DNA of 64,000 bases from Hawksworthiomyces lignivorus (taxonomy: Eukaryota; Ascomycota; Sordariomycetes; Ophiostomatales; Ophiostomataceae): assembly GCA_002917075.1 (NCBI GenBank), contig NTMA01000024.1, positions 310,001-374,000 of the forward strand, in the 5' to 3' direction. Below, piece by piece: positions 10,296-22,989 of this stretch. The notes under the pieces were generated by a model, which was not told where the DNA came from, searched no databases, and saw only the letters and a program-made list of their open reading frames with translations. Position numbers and translations under genes: made by a program. Every line of letters begins with the position of its first letter. Positions within the stretch are counted from its first letter, which is position 1.

Positions 10296-13200
10296 ATGGA
10301 ATCTTCACAGGCCTTTCGTAACTCTTCCACACAACGAACTACGTTCTTCAATAAGGTAAATCTCACTCTTGTCCACTTGCCCATGACAGGTCGATACTCA
10401 TGGTACCTTTAGTTGAAACCTTGCTGTCTCGAAATCGTGAAAGCTCTCAGGAGGGGGACAGATCCACAAGACGGAGCCCCTGTGGCTGCCACCCTAGTAG
10501 AGTTAACCGAGAAGCTATATGAGATTCTCACTGAGCAAGTCGGCTATGATGCTTCGGTCCTTGACGCGTCTATAGCGGACTATGTCTTTTTCCCATTGGT
10601 GCCGATCTTCCAGCACATGCGCCTCTACCCGGCACGCTTGCTCGAGAATGCTACAAAATGCGTGCGAGTCCTGATTCAGCACGGCTGGAAGACAGCTATA
10701 TCCAGAGAAAATGCACAGCAATTTCTCCTGTTGCTCACTACCATTGTGGCAGGTGGACGTGTTACAACAGGCAAGGATGCAAGTGGTGCAAGAGAAGCAG
10801 AATTGCTCCCAGAAGAGACCGTCACGGAGGGATACCGCGCCCTTACTGCTCTTTTGAGAACAGCTGGCAAAGCAACAGCTGGTTCGAGCTCACCGCTGGT
10901 GGCGGCCAATGTCGTGCCGGCATTGGCCCACGCCGTAACTGTTATGCTAGAAGGTGTGACAGAATCCATTATCCCGGCAATACAAATAGAAGCACTAGGT
11001 GCTGTTGAAGCGCTATATTCTACAATCAAAGATCTTGAAGCACTAGCATCGTTCTTACCTGGAACTGTGTCATCTCTTGTCCGTCTCTTCGCGCTACCCG
11101 GTTCTTCCAAGACGCCAAAACGAGTGGTTATCTGCGCACTAGACGTGCTCTACAAGGTTCTCGTGAACACTTTAGGAGACATGCAAACCAGGCGACTGCA
11201 TACGCAGCTAAAACGTGAGAACGAGACGAATGTTAATGAAACAAGAAATGCCACATTGCCTTCTCCTGAGCGACCAGTACCACCTACCGCAAGCGTGCAA
11301 AAGTTGGACATGGCGTGGTTGAATGGTGCGGCATCGCAAGTCAAGTTGGCACTCGTCACAGTACTCAAACTGCGGAACCATGAGTCCGAAGATGTACGGG
11401 ACGCCGTGCAGCACTTTTGCATTGGTTTGTTAGATGAGTGCCATACATCACTCGGCGAATGCACGCCGATTCTTGTCGAGAGTGCTATTGTCACAGCGAA
11501 AGACCATGATGGCTTAGACATCTCTACCGGGTTGCAAACTCCTGGATTCGGCTTACTTGAGACTGCGAACGCAACTCATCTCCAAAGTTTCGGACCACAG
11601 ACGACCATAAAAGATCTTGCTATACTATACCCGGAGTTAGGTAACGTGGTCAAATCCACGGCATTCAACTGGGCAACGGGATTGCCTCGTACAATGCAGT
11701 TGAGCGGCGAAGAACGCAAGCAACGTGCTCTTCAAAATTTGCAAAATGCAATTGCTGTTTTAGAAGCACTGAATATCGACTCGGCCACTCTCCACGATAC
11801 TTTGGCTGCTGCTCTGCGCGACAGTGTGGTGACTCTGGTCTTGACCTCATCAACTTCAAGAACCATGGTGGATGTAGCAGATCCAGAGTATTCTCTTCTA
11901 CAAGGAGAAAGCGATGTGGCCCTCCGTAGGCCTGATCAAAGTTCTAGTACACAGTTGTATCGGCCCATATTACTGGCTCTTGGAAGCCAAAAAGGAATAC
12001 GAGAGGCAATTTTACATTTGATTGCTAATGTTGGATCAGCCTCTCAGCAAATAAAGCTAGCAGCAGATATGCTGGACTTCGCCCGTGACACAGAAGGTCT
12101 TGATCAAGTTGCCGCTTATTGGTTGTCATTTGAACTGGTGAAAGCTTCTTTTGCCCGTGCGACAGATCTTGATAGGTTTTTGGACCTTTCATCGTTTGAC
12201 AAAAGCAGCGAATCTGACGCCGTGTTTGAAGATCTGTACTCTTTTTCTGTTTCTACGCTCGCTTCTCACTCTGATATAGATGAAAAAGACTGGCGTGTCG
12301 ATGCTATTGCTTTGGAAGTTATTGGGTTTGCCTCATCACGTCTTAAGGACTCATTTCAACCAGAGCTTATTGACGTTTTATATCCAATCGCTACATACTT
12401 GGGCTCATCTGAAAGTCAGCTGCGAGCCCACGCAATCGCAACGCTGAATGGACTTGCCATATCTTGTGGTTATGCGAGCGTGTCGGAGCTTATCATCGAG
12501 AATGTTGATTATATGCTGAATTCTGTCTCGCTGAGACTCAACACTTACAATATTTCACCATCTTCAACAAAAGTTCTTACCATGATGATCCGATTGGCAG
12601 GGCCGAGGCTCGTTCCTTACTTGGACGATGTTGTTGCTTCTCTCTTTGCAGCATTGGATAACTATCACGGGTATCCTCTTTTTGTAGAGAGCCTCTTCGC
12701 TGTTCTTGGCGAAGTCGTGCAGCAGAGTATAAAATCATCCACTCTTCTGATAGAGAATAGCTCGTTTAAAGGAGGTCCTTCAAGTAACTTAAAACGACGA
12801 TTGCAATCCTCAACAACCGACGATCTAGTTGAACTCCTCGGCAGACGAACAAAGAGAAGAGAGGAGTTGGACAAAGACATACTCGAGGAATCTCAAACTT
12901 CAAGGAAGACGGGCCATCCGGAGCGGCCGTGGAAATCCGATGCTGACCAGATACTTCGCAAGCACGAAAAGAACACGAAAGAGGAAGAAGACGATGACAC
13001 TGATGAAATCGATGATCGTGATGACGACAAGAGCGAAAAGTCTGCCAAAGACCGTTCAAGCATCGATAACACCGGCAAGCCAGAAGATCCCAAAACGCCG
13101 ACATATGCTCTCCTAGCTCGAATTACCACACTCACGCAATATTATCTAACATTTCCCACACCAACTCTCCGCAAGTCCCTCCTTGATCTTCTGGCTACAA

Positions 13201-14060
13201 TAGCTCCGGCACTTGCGCCTGACGATAACGCCTTTCTGCCTCTTGTGAATGCTATATGGCCTGTTGTCATCGATCGACTGTATGACGGCGAGGCGTACGT
13301 TGTGATTGCAGCCTGCCATACTCTAGGGGCCCTTTGTGCTAGTGCAGGAGATTTTCTCACAACAAGGATCAAGGCAGAATGGCATGCCAATCTTTGGAAG
13401 TGGTGTGTTAGAGTTAGAGCAGCAGCCACGGCTAAGGAAAGTGGAATGGCAGGCGGAAGCATGAAAGCGGAAAGTAGCAGCATTCCCAAGCGCAACGCTG
13501 TGAGAAAAGCATCGCCTATTGTTTTAATGCAAGGTGGGCGAGCAGCAGGGGGGGCATACGATGACAGACTCAGCCTATCCAGGGCTGCAGCGGACATCTT
13601 GATTCCAACGCAGCCAGCCCTTGTCGGGGGCAGTGCAGAAGATCCTAGATCACAACTTGTTCAGGCTTCATCTTGGGCGCCATCTGCAGGAGAAGTAATT
13701 GCCGGTCCAGCCTCGCTATTCGTTGGCCATGGGCGTTTTTCACAGGCCGTACAGATCTGGGAGGCTGTGGCGGACCTGCTGATTGCTATTGTCTCATACG
13801 TCAAGCTTGACGATGATGTGTATGATGTTATTTTAGGCCTGCTTCTTGGCCTAGCGAAGGATAGCTCTAGTAATGGCCGAGTTCTTCAACTTCTACCGCA
13901 ACTGGAGAAGCAGAAAGCCCGCAAAGCATTAGCCGTTGTCAATGCTGACGCAGTGTGGCTGGCAGACTACCAGGCAGGGCTGTGGAGGGAAGAGGACAAG
14001 GTCTGGTGGAAAGCACAACAACCGATCCTAAAAGGCATTCGGTTTGTTTCCGTTGATTAA
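10296..14060 (+). CDS. TTI1: TELO2-interacting protein 1 (Tti1), HEAT-repeat
   Basis: Exon 1 is 10296-10355 (20 codons, ending FFNK), the intron 10356-10412, and exon 2 10413-14060 (TAA), together about 1235 residues. The start was chosen because splicing restores TTFFNKLKPCCLEIVKAL, the conserved FF-x-KLKPPC opening of Tti1 proteins; the long ORF alone has no ATG there. The rest is a string of alpha-helical HEAT-type repeats, with IADYVFFPLVPIFQ near residue 65 and the C-terminal block ARITTLTQYYLTFPTPTLRKS and LPLVNAIWPVVIDRL. A highly acidic, Lys-rich disordered insert (about residues 870-905, EEEDDDTDEIDDRDDD) separates the main solenoid from the C-terminal part. Tti1 works with Tel2 and Tti2 as the TTT co-chaperone, which stabilises new PIKK kinases (TOR, ATM/ATR homologues) with Hsp90. 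Length is normal for fungi. The promoter is probably shared with the divergent hydrolase gene. Confidence 0.9.
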
Positions 14061-14614
14061 GATGACTGGAAAGAAGAAAAAAAACAGAAAGCATCTAACT
14101 GGCTTGAAGTTGCATCGATTTACTTCGTCAGGTTCACCTCTTCTAGGAGACTCAATTTAACCCACGACAGGCAAGTCGTCGCGTCTTCTGTCCAAAATAT
14201 GATCACAGATATAAAACAGACCCCAAGCGATTGCCAAGGACAGAAAACAGTGCAAATCCATCCGCCATTTTTTTTATAGACTCGATTGGAAGAAGGTGAA
14301 TTATCTTAGCGTGGACCTGTGGATAGAAGTTTAGAGTTTGTGTGTGCTTCAGTAGCAGTGGCCACTCAGCTCTGTCAAAGAGCAATGTCAAGGCTTCTAC
14401 TCTTTTTCAATGAGGAGAATGGAAATCAATCAATACAATGGCAGCCCAGCCCCTTGGCTCGGCTTCTTTACGTCTGGAAATAGGCAGCAGCGGAGTAATC
14501 ACATCCAGGGCAACGTATGAAGGGATTAAAGAGAGGGCTGAGGACACGAGACTGCATCCGTTGTATCCGCAATGTGTTTGTTCGCCCTGCATGGTCTTAC
14601 TAGACTAGAGAAGC
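14061..14614. other. Convergent intergenic spacer
   Basis: About 550 bases between the stop of TTI1 and the stop of the minus-strand small gene. A 62-codon minus frame at 14203-14391 has no signature. The stretch probably holds both 3' ends. Confidence 0.5.
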
Positions 14615-15087
14615 CTAGAAGGTAGCGCCTGCTTGCTTCATGACAGTGTAGAGATCATTGTAGTCAAGAATATCTTGATATCGTCTTGACGCTTGCTCAG
14701 CCGCCGCGATGGACAAATCAATTCTATCAATTGCGCCCTTGTGAGAATAGCTGGTCAGTGGATCCTTTGATGGGGGTCCAAACGGAATTCCCCACGGGAA
14801 AGGGTTGAGAACAGGGAACCTTTCGGTGAAGGAATCAGGAAAGAGGTCATGCGACCAGGCCTTCAGTTTGGCCAATTTCAACCCTTTTTGCTCCGTACTT
14901 CGTTCTAGTTTTGCCAAGTACTTCTTTCGAAACCGCAGGAGGCGCAGCAGACACACGACAACAAGAGAGGTAAAGCGGGAACGACGGGGGGCTGGACAAG
15001 AGATGCTAGTCTACCTGTACCAAAACAGACAACGCTGAAAATTTGGTGGGGCGCTAAGTTTGCAATTGGCGGAGGCTGAGGAGCCAA
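14615..15087 (-). CDS. Small uncharacterised protein, 5' exon structure unresolved
   Basis: The 3' part is convincing. A minus-strand frame ending in TAG at 14617-14615 codes, from about 14940 down, KKYLAKLERSTEQKG, KLKAWSHDLFPDSFTE, FPVLNPFPWGIPFGPPSKD and DILDYNDLYTVMKQAGATF. The other two frames of this strand are interrupted by stops. Composition (basic start, proline- and aromatic-rich middle, acidic amphipathic end) suggests a small organelle or membrane-associated protein, but I recognise no family. The 5' end is unclear. A frame from 15087 (APQPPPIANLAPHQIFSVV) starts at TTG rather than ATG and would need a junction near 15017 to an acceptor near 14930. Alternatively, an ATG at 15200 (MPSRQKDSEQRKKSRKQ) opens a 48-codon frame that could be a first exon. 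The end at 15087 is therefore provisional. Confidence 0.5.
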
Positions 15088-15517
15088 GGACCAAGAGCGC
15101 GGGAAGGAATGATGGGGAAGAAAATGCCTAGAAGGTTTCTAGAAGGAGCTTGTTTCCTTGATTTCTTCCTCTGTTCCGAGTCTTTTTGGCGACTCGGCAT
15201 GTTCGTTGCGTCGTATCACAATTGATATTACATTGTAATCGTACACAAACTCTGGGGTGGTTTTGTACCCCGACTTTCTTGCCTCTTGAAGGCTTTGTAT
15301 ATCCCCTGCCAAGTACTATGACGCTTCTTAAAGCCAGTTTGGTCACAATGTAGCCCAGGATACCAACCATCCCTGTTCCCTTTGTCCTGTCGCCTAAGCA
15401 TCAGATATTACTACTTTTATCTTCTCTTGTACAACAATCCATTGTCTTGGGACTTCTTTTTCTGGACTCTGTTACTGGACGCTTACAAGGCACACAGAGA
15501 ATAAAAAAAGATAAAAG

Positions 15518-15548
15518 TTTTTTTTTTTTTTTTTTTTTAAAAAAAAAA
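15518..15548. repeat. T21A10 homopolymer palindrome
   Basis: Twenty-one T followed directly by ten A, able to fold into a perfect A/T hairpin or act as nucleosome-excluding DNA. A similar T12A8G8 run occurs at 46009-46036. Homopolymer length may be affected by sequencing error. Confidence 0.9.
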
Positions 15549-18500
15549 TTAGAGTTTCAAAGTATTAATTGCGGGCGTATACAAAACGGGCAACAAGTGC
15601 GAGAGGCCGAGACCCCAGAAATGAACGTATCTTTATTGGATTGGTACTTCTGTGGCTGTTATTTCTGAGGACCCGCAGTCCTAGTTTGGCTCTTTTCTTC
15701 CTTTTGGGTTCAGCTCTGGAGTCGATAGACGGGGCATCTGTCCAGAAATACGCAGGTTTCTTGTTTTCCATAGATATCTGTCGCCAAACTTGACATATAT
15801 ATTTCTCGATATGTGCTTATTCTGTCTAAGCCTCGGCTATGTGGGTAGACTCCAGTATCTCCTATGAATTGTAGCGAACCTAAAAACAAAATAAGCTCTA
15901 GTCCGAGGACAAGCGTCAAGCAGGTGAAAATTGTGTAGTTTGAAGGAAAAAGGAAAAATCAACGACTACACATCTCCTGTCCAGACAAACCACTACTGGC
16001 AGGCTTCTTTTCCAGGTACAAACCCTCTACTCCGTACAAAGAGAACCCCTCTCAAATTCAGACGCAATAACCGAGAAATGTGAGTGTGTCAGAAGCAATA
16101 ACGTGACAAAGTCCCCCAAAAACACTATGTCGCTTCGGAAGAGGTACTCGTAGTTTACCAGTGAAGAGAGGCTGTGTGGAGTTTGCTTTGCTATTTGAAG
16201 CTTAACTAGAGCACCGCACTGACTCGGCAAGGCCGACGCTTACAGACCACCAATCTTCTATCTGCCCGTGCATTTGATCAAATCACCCCCAAGAGCCAGT
16301 GGCTACGAATGGTACACAATTGTCGCCATCGCCCATCAAGACGTTGGATTTAGATTTTTAGTTACGTTTGTCTGTTTGTCAGTAATTCGGGGTTAGAAAC
16401 CAACAGGATGATACCTGCCATTCCGGGGTTCTTTGTTTTGTGCTGTGGTTCGAACTTGTTGAATGATGAACGCATGTGGAGGGGGAGGGGGGAGGGGAGT
16501 GGTTTTCACATATTCTGTTATGCTTTTGCAATTATTTTGAAGAACCAGCGCCTCTGAGAGCCAAGCTCATGTTGCACATATGATTTTGCTGATCCACAAA
16601 GTAAAGTTTCGGCAAATGAGTGAGTCCAGTTACAAGATTCGCGGCGAGTCACAAATACTGAAGAAACCGAGATATCAAGTGTATTATTGCATTTCGTCCC
16701 CTACAGCACTGCAAGTAAGTAATACTTCGGCGTTGAATTATCTTGTTGACTGTCAATTATAAGAAATGTACGGAGCATCAACTGAAATAGAGGCAACTCA
16801 AACGAAGAACACATATGGAAAAGAGGACATAGAATCGGCAACATTCAGAAAGCGATGGGGAAAGCAGGTCCACTGTAAATATTACTTAGACACGATCAGA
16901 ATTTAACCTCAAGAAGGGGATGAACTGCACCTTGACACAGTGACGGTGCTGCTGCAATCTGTGCAATTATACAAACATGCTGAAACAAAACTGCACGTCT
17001 TCTGTATGGTCTCCACTAAATGTGCATATTTTTAAAACACATACGTATCTACAAGTACGCCTAAGATTCGTCGTGTATTCGTACAAGAAAAAGTTTGGGT
17101 ATTGATAACTATGGAGCGCATCGGTAAATGAAGTATCTCTGATTCCCCCAGATTATGAGTAATGTATATTTGCGTTACGGATACCTACTGAAGCTCCTCC
17201 GTTCTCATAGTCGTACGTGTGCTGCATGTCGAACATGTCCTTTAATAGTGGCAATTTAAGGATCAACACTATCACAGGTTATTGAGGCAACTTTTGTTTC
17301 GCACCATCCAAGAGGAGGATACAACGTTCAAATGCAGAAATAGCATTCGTCATGAAATCAACAAGCACACAAGAAATATAGAATAGAGCTTTCATCCGCC
17401 TGGTGTCATCTTAGTGCACAACTGGTCATGGCAACCGAATTCAGATCTAGGAACAGTCGCTTGGAAAAGAGGCGACAATCAAAAGAAAGAAAGAAAACGA
17501 AAGGAAGTTGAAGGTAAAAAAAAAAGTTGGCGTTGCCGCCGCAGTTCTTGGTGGAAATTGCACGTCACCTTTCTACGATAGCAACCAAGAAGGCAATTAA
17601 TTCAGAACAATGCTTTCTTGACGACCATTCTCTCCTTCCTTCCATGGCAAGAAGCTAATGGAACTAAGGTACATGGGGTGTTAGCGTCTAGAAGCTATCC
17701 ACTCAATTATCAATATTCGTACGGAGTACTTGTTCAGTGCTCGTAGAATGTGTATGTGCATATGTAACAACAGTGCCTGAAGAGGGAGAGAGATAAGCGT
17801 CATACTGGGGCAAGACCCGCCACAAGGCAGTTTGCAGACATAGCGCTATCCAACGACCAGAATGGCTGAGGTGGGAATCAAGAGCCCCATATGTGTGTTC
17901 CTGGAACGTAGCGCAATACGCAGCGGCCCGCTGTTCGACTTATACAACGCAAGGAAGGAATCAGCGCAGAGATGACATGGAAGACACGGCCAGTCAATTA
18001 TATCAACATAGTCGTAAATTTTTTATTTTCTATTTATTTATTATTTATTTTTCATTTTTGTTTTCTGCCGTCGTAAGATGCTCGTACTCTAATGGTGTAT
18101 AGATATGTAAATATTCACATCTAAAGAAACCTGGGCAGTTTTTGCTTGCCAGAGAGTGTAAGCCTAGAAGAACGTAACCTACCTCGTCAGGTACAACATA
18201 CTCTAATTGGTAGAATATTGACTTGAAGCCACCAAATGCCGCTCCAAACCAAGACCTTCCTGAATTGGTGCTCCGCCCCCCTACTGAATTGGCTGCCGGC
18301 TTATCAGTGGATATCCGCTAGTCAGAACACAAGCGGAGCTCACACCTAATTGCCCGACAACCACGCAATAACCCCACACCATCATGACCAGCCTTCTCTC
18401 TCTTGCATATGCTCTACAATACGTAGTTCCAAACCAACAGTAAAATAAAACCGAAACCGATTAATACGCGTGCGTCGCTGAAGTACACGTCGTATGCGGG

Positions 18501-19781
18501 CATTCCTCCCGAGACTTGGCGCTTCAATCTAATGCTGGAGGAATTGCTTGTCTTGCCTCTAGAAACATTCCATGCAGGATTCCAGGCCTTGGGCTAGACC
18601 AAACCACAACCTTTACCCATTTGCACCTATTTTTTTAACTAGCCTGGTGCTGAATAAATATCTCCTGCTAAACCAAAGTTGAGAAAAACGAAAATAAAGA
18701 AAGACACATGCACAAGGCACAAGGCACAAAGGGTATGTACAAAAGCTTGTCTTGTTTCTTTGTGACTAGGCTACAAAAGATACGTCTTGGTTGGGCGCAG
18801 TGGCAGGAGGCGAAGAAGAGCTGACCAGGGGCAAAGGGCAAAGGATCGGAGGGAAAAAGCTTGTGAGGGTTTTCGCCTAGGCTTTCTCCAGCCAAAGCCG
18901 CTAATGCGTTTGCGGCTGTGCTGGCTAATCTATCCCAAGCTGTGCCTTTGCTCTCCTGTACAGATTAAGTGATGGGCGTATCTCTCTCTGTTCCTGTGCA
19001 ATTGCTTAGCAGCCAACCCCAACTATGAGCCAACTTTCAAGGGCCACCACATCTGTGTCGCCGTAGAAGCATGACGCAGGCGAGGCTTTTTGTCGCCTCA
19101 CATAGCTCTGAGACCTGCCTACTTCTTTCCTAACCCCTTCTACCTAGTTTAAGAACCTTTGGGTTATGCCGACAACTGTTGGCCGCCTCTCATCCTTCAT
19201 ATGAGGCTGTTATAATTCCCCATCTACTAACGCGAGGGGAGCGTCTAGAGTGCTCCGAACTGTAGTGATTTTAACCCCTTTAGACCAGGAGAAACTGGGA
19301 GAAATTAGTTTTTTGTGCAGAGTACATGACAAAGGGTTCAAGAAAGAGATAAAACGCTAGATTCAGAAATACAGTGCGCAGGTGTTGCGGAAAACCAGTA
19401 ACAAAGCAAAATAAGTGTAGACACTGGGTATTCGTATACAGAAACAAGGCACAAGAGCTTCTAAAAAAATGAAGAGAAGAAATACAGCAGCCGGTTGAGC
19501 AAATCTAGACTTGTAGTAACCCTGGTCGGCGGTACCAGATATACTGGAAGGCTTTCCGTGACGACGTCGCGTTACCGGTCATGTCTTCCTGGTATGCCCA
19601 GGCCCTTCACCCAGTCTAAACGCCTCAAATGTTGCATTTAACTCGAGCACAAGATAATATGCCGCACTAAGGGAGATCTTATTGCTAGAATTATGTTCTC
19701 GTATCATGTCGAGAGACGTTGTACACCCCCCCTTCTTGCAACGAGTGTCTCTCCTTTGCATGCTCCCCGAGTCAATGAACC

Positions 19782-20066
19782 ATGCACAGACACACCCCTT
19801 CCTTTTTCCTTTCCAACTGCGTGCTCTCTGATGCTCTTTGGTATATTATAGCACTGTCCCCCCTTCCATTCTCTTATAGAACCCTTTTTTTCGGTTTTTT
19901 CCATTGGTGTCCAACCCCTGTATTCGCAGCTACTTGTTCCTTTCTACATATTTTCTCTTTTCCTCTTGAGCTTGTTCTTAGGGAGAAAGGATTTTCCAAG
20001 AAGTGGTTGTCAACAAACTCAAACAGCGATATAGAGCGTACAAGAAAAGCTTCTCAGCCAAGCTGA
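19782..20066 (+). promoter_or_regulatory. Possible 94-codon upstream ORF in permease leader
   Basis: An ATG at 19782 opens 94 sense codons that end in TGA at 20064-20066, two bases before the permease ATG at 20069 and in a different frame. If transcription starts upstream of 19782, this frame would strongly limit ribosome access to the permease start. A TATA-like string at about 19841-19851 argues that the transcript may begin further downstream and skip it. The encoded peptide matches no family I know. Confidence 0.3.
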
Positions 20067-20068
20067 CG

Positions 20069-21960
20069 ATGGTCGAGCCATTTGAGAAAGAGGTGGTGGA
20101 TGAGGTTGGCAGCCATGAGGCTGGTCTTTCCGGTCAATTTCCTCACGATGAAGAAGCCGGCATCGTCAACAAGGGCGAGCCACTTCAGCGAGACCTTCGA
20201 GGTCGTCACATGCAGATGATTGCGATTGGTACGCAAGCCAATAGCTGTTTTTCTTGCTCTTTTCTTCTTGGGTTTCTCTGGTGCTGACAATCATCGCGGT
20301 TCTTTTGTAGGTGGTGCTATTGGAGCTGGTCTTTTTGTCGGTTCTGGAGGCGCTCTTCACGCTGGAGGACCGGCTTCCCTGGTCATCTGCTACATGATTG
20401 TCGGTATTATGCTCTTGTTTACTTGCCAGGCGCTAGCTGAACTTGCTGTGCTGTATCCTGTCAACGGGGCTTTCTACACTTACGTTGTGCGCTTTGTTGA
20501 CCCTTCCTGGTGAGCACTTTCTTCCGTTCCCGAAGCTCAATCTGACTGCAAGCGATATTCTGTTTATGGGCGTAACTGATTTAATTTCACCAGGGGCTTT
20601 GCCATGGGCTGGGACTACGCCATTTCATGGTTAACTATTCTTCCCTTTGAATTAACAGCCGCTTCTATCACCATCAAATTTTGGCGTGACGACCTCAATG
20701 AGGGTATTTGGATTGCCGTCTTCCTCGTGGTTTTGGCAATCATTCAAGTCTTCGGTGTGCGCGGCTATGGCGAGGTGGAATTTATTTTGAGTACAATTAA
20801 GATCCTCGCGTGTACCGGTTTTATCATCCTCGGCATCGTCATCAACTGCGGCGGCGTGGGCGATCGCGGATATCTTGGTGCTAAATACTGGCATGATCCA
20901 GGCGCATTTCAGAACGGGTTTAATGGTTTTGCCAGCGTCTTCGTCGTGGCTGCCTTTGCTTTTGGCGGTACCGAGCTGGTTGGTCTCGCTGCTGCCGAGT
21001 CTGCAAATCCGGCCAAGGCTATTCCTATGGCAACTAAGCAGGTGTTCTGGCGTATCACGTTTTTCTATATTGTCAACCTCTTTATTCTTGGCCTGATCTT
21101 GCCAGCCACTGATGACCGCCTCTTGGGTGCCTCTGGCGCTAATACAAAGGCCTCGCCCTTTGTTTTGGCCATTCAAGACGCCGGCATAAAGGTCTTGCCG
21201 TCCATCTTCAACGCTGTTATCACTATTGCCGTTATCAGCGTTGCCAATTCCTGCACTTTCGGTTCCACGCGTACCATGCAAGCCCTTGCCGAGCGAGGCA
21301 TGGCACCTGGATTTCTCGCCTATGTTGACAAGAGCGGCCGCCCCCTCTGGTGCGTTGTCATCCAAATCTTGTTTGGTTTCCTGGCGTTCATTGGCGAGTC
21401 CGGCCAGTCTTCCACGGTTTTCAACTGGCTCCTAGCCTTGTCGGGTCTCGGTTACTTCTTTGTCTGGGGCTCTATCTGCCTAACCCATATTCGTTTCCGT
21501 TATGTCTGGAAGGCCAAGGGCAAGACGCTGGATCAGATTCCTTACAAGCCCAATTTCGGAGTATATGGCAGCTACATTGGCCTGTTCCTCAACATTCTGT
21601 GCCTGATTGCTACGTTCTATAGCGCTCTTTACGTACGTGACTTTCCCCTCTCCTTCTTTTATCTTGGAACCATTGTTTTCAAGTGTGAATTTGCCGCTAA
21701 CAGGTCGATCTCAATCCCAACAGCCATCACCGGGTTCGAAGCCTGACCCGCAAGTATTTTTCCAACAATACTTGGCCTTGCCCATCGTTATTGCACTCTA
21801 TGTGTTCTGGAAGGTATACACCAGAGACTGGAGGCTGTATGTCCCCGTGGAAGATATCGATATCACATCTGGTCTTCGTGAGTATGTTTCTGACGATGTT
21901 GAGAATTTGGAGAAATCTTGGGCGACCTTGCCCATGCGTATCATTCGTGGCTTGTTCTAG
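20069..21960 (+). CDS. Amino acid permease (APC superfamily, YAT family)
   Basis: Four exons: 20069-20228, 20311-20509, 20594-21632 and 21724-21960 (TAG), giving 544 residues in full phase, the usual size of fungal general amino acid permeases. The N-terminus is a charged cytosolic tail (EPLQRDLRGRHMQMIAIGG) followed by GAIGAGLFVGSGGAL in TM1, the substrate-binding loop of the family. Later blocks are LYPVNGAFYTYVVRFVDPSW, GFAMGWDYAISWL, AFAFGGTELVGLAAAE, NPAKAIPMATKQVFWRI and TRTMQALAERGMAP. About twelve membrane segments are expected. A proton-coupled plasma-membrane importer of neutral or broad-range amino acids is likely; specificity cannot be set from sequence. The last acceptor was chosen at 21723 (CAG) because it restores YPSPGSKPDPQVFFQQYLA; an upstream CAG at 21702 breaks frame. 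The ATG at 20069 is the first in-frame start. Confidence 0.92.
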
Positions 21961-22989
21961 TCTAAGCTTATGTCGGATGCCTTTCTTGCGGCGTCGCACC
22001 ACCAACTTTTAAATATATCTCTTTTTTCATATTATACAGAATGCAGACCGACTTCTTAACTACCGACTTGCAATTTCATTTGCGTGCTGCTTTTATGCTC
22101 TTGTTTGGCATGTGGTTCAAGACTTTCTGGTTAAGCCCAATGCGCAGTTGGAAGGATAGTGCGCCGCCCCAAACACAACATGATTCTTGTGGTTTAGCTT
22201 CGGAATATCTATAGTAATCTAGCTTTCAATTGCATTTAAATGGCCATATAGGCAAGGAGTTCGCACTTCTAAAGCATGCTCGGCAAGGTTTCCGGAATTG
22301 ATTGTGATTGTCTTCACGTGAAAAGTTGGTAGCACTGCCATACTGCTGGTTACGCACGGAGAGAAACTGGAGAGTGGGGTATCTTTGGCGGCCCGACAGT
22401 TAACTCCGCCAGCTGCTTGATTGGCTAGCTAGTAGCACGCCGAACTGTTCTGTTTCCTCGTTTAGCCGCAATCTGTCACAACCTGGTGTGAAACACCGCC
22501 ATAAACGTGCAGGAAGCCTCCTTTCTGCCTGCAGGAAAGCCTACGGTTCTAATCTATCGCGCTTCCTCAAGTTTCCCGGTTCTCTGATTTGTTTTCCCTG
22601 ACTTCGTTTTTGATTTTCGTCTTCTTTGTGTGTTCCTCCTTCGCCATTCTTGTGCTTGCCAAGCTATGCACTTCTCGTAACTCAGTGGTCTCCTTCAATG
22701 CCGAGATTAGTGCCTATTTCGTTGCCTGGTTTGCGACTCTCCTTGTTCCATGCTGTTCCCTGAGTAGCCAGCCGTCACACGTCACCAAAGTCGAACCTTT
22801 GACCAAAGAGATCAACGTCGGCACAGCTATCGAGACCCAGCCTGGAGAAGGGCTGTGGAATAGGATTTCGAGCTCGAGGAGCCTCTGCGACAGCTCATTA
22901 CCCCGTCCTTCGTTTTTGCCCAACCTTCAAACCGATCATCGAATTTCAGCAACTGACGACTGTCGCCACTCTGCTCTCTCGACAGCAGC
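21961..22989. other. Intergenic and leader of the kinase gene
   Basis: About 1 kb holding the 3' end of the permease gene and the promoter and leader of the kinase. A long open frame (22589-23158) overlaps the kinase start in another frame but begins at TTG, has no ATG near its start and no family signature, so it is not called. Confidence 0.55.

Larger units (their letters stand above)
15201..20068. other. Gene-poor 4.9 kb stretch upstream of the permease gene
   Basis: No open frame above about 95 codons and no recognised family on either strand. It contains a T21/A10 palindromic homopolymer (15518-15548), two copies of a TACGGAGTA-type motif (16028-16037 inverted and 17719-17729), a G-rich run near 16480-16497 and an AT-rich patch at 18018-18064. 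The last 300 bases are pyrimidine-rich with a TATA-like string near 19841-19851, probably the permease promoter and leader. No tRNA, snRNA or 5S rRNA signature was found. Confidence 0.55.

Noticed and set aside
20652..21365. 237-codon open frame antisense to the permease
   Set aside because: Lies wholly inside the permease exon 3 and has no signature; explained by codon bias on the sense strand.
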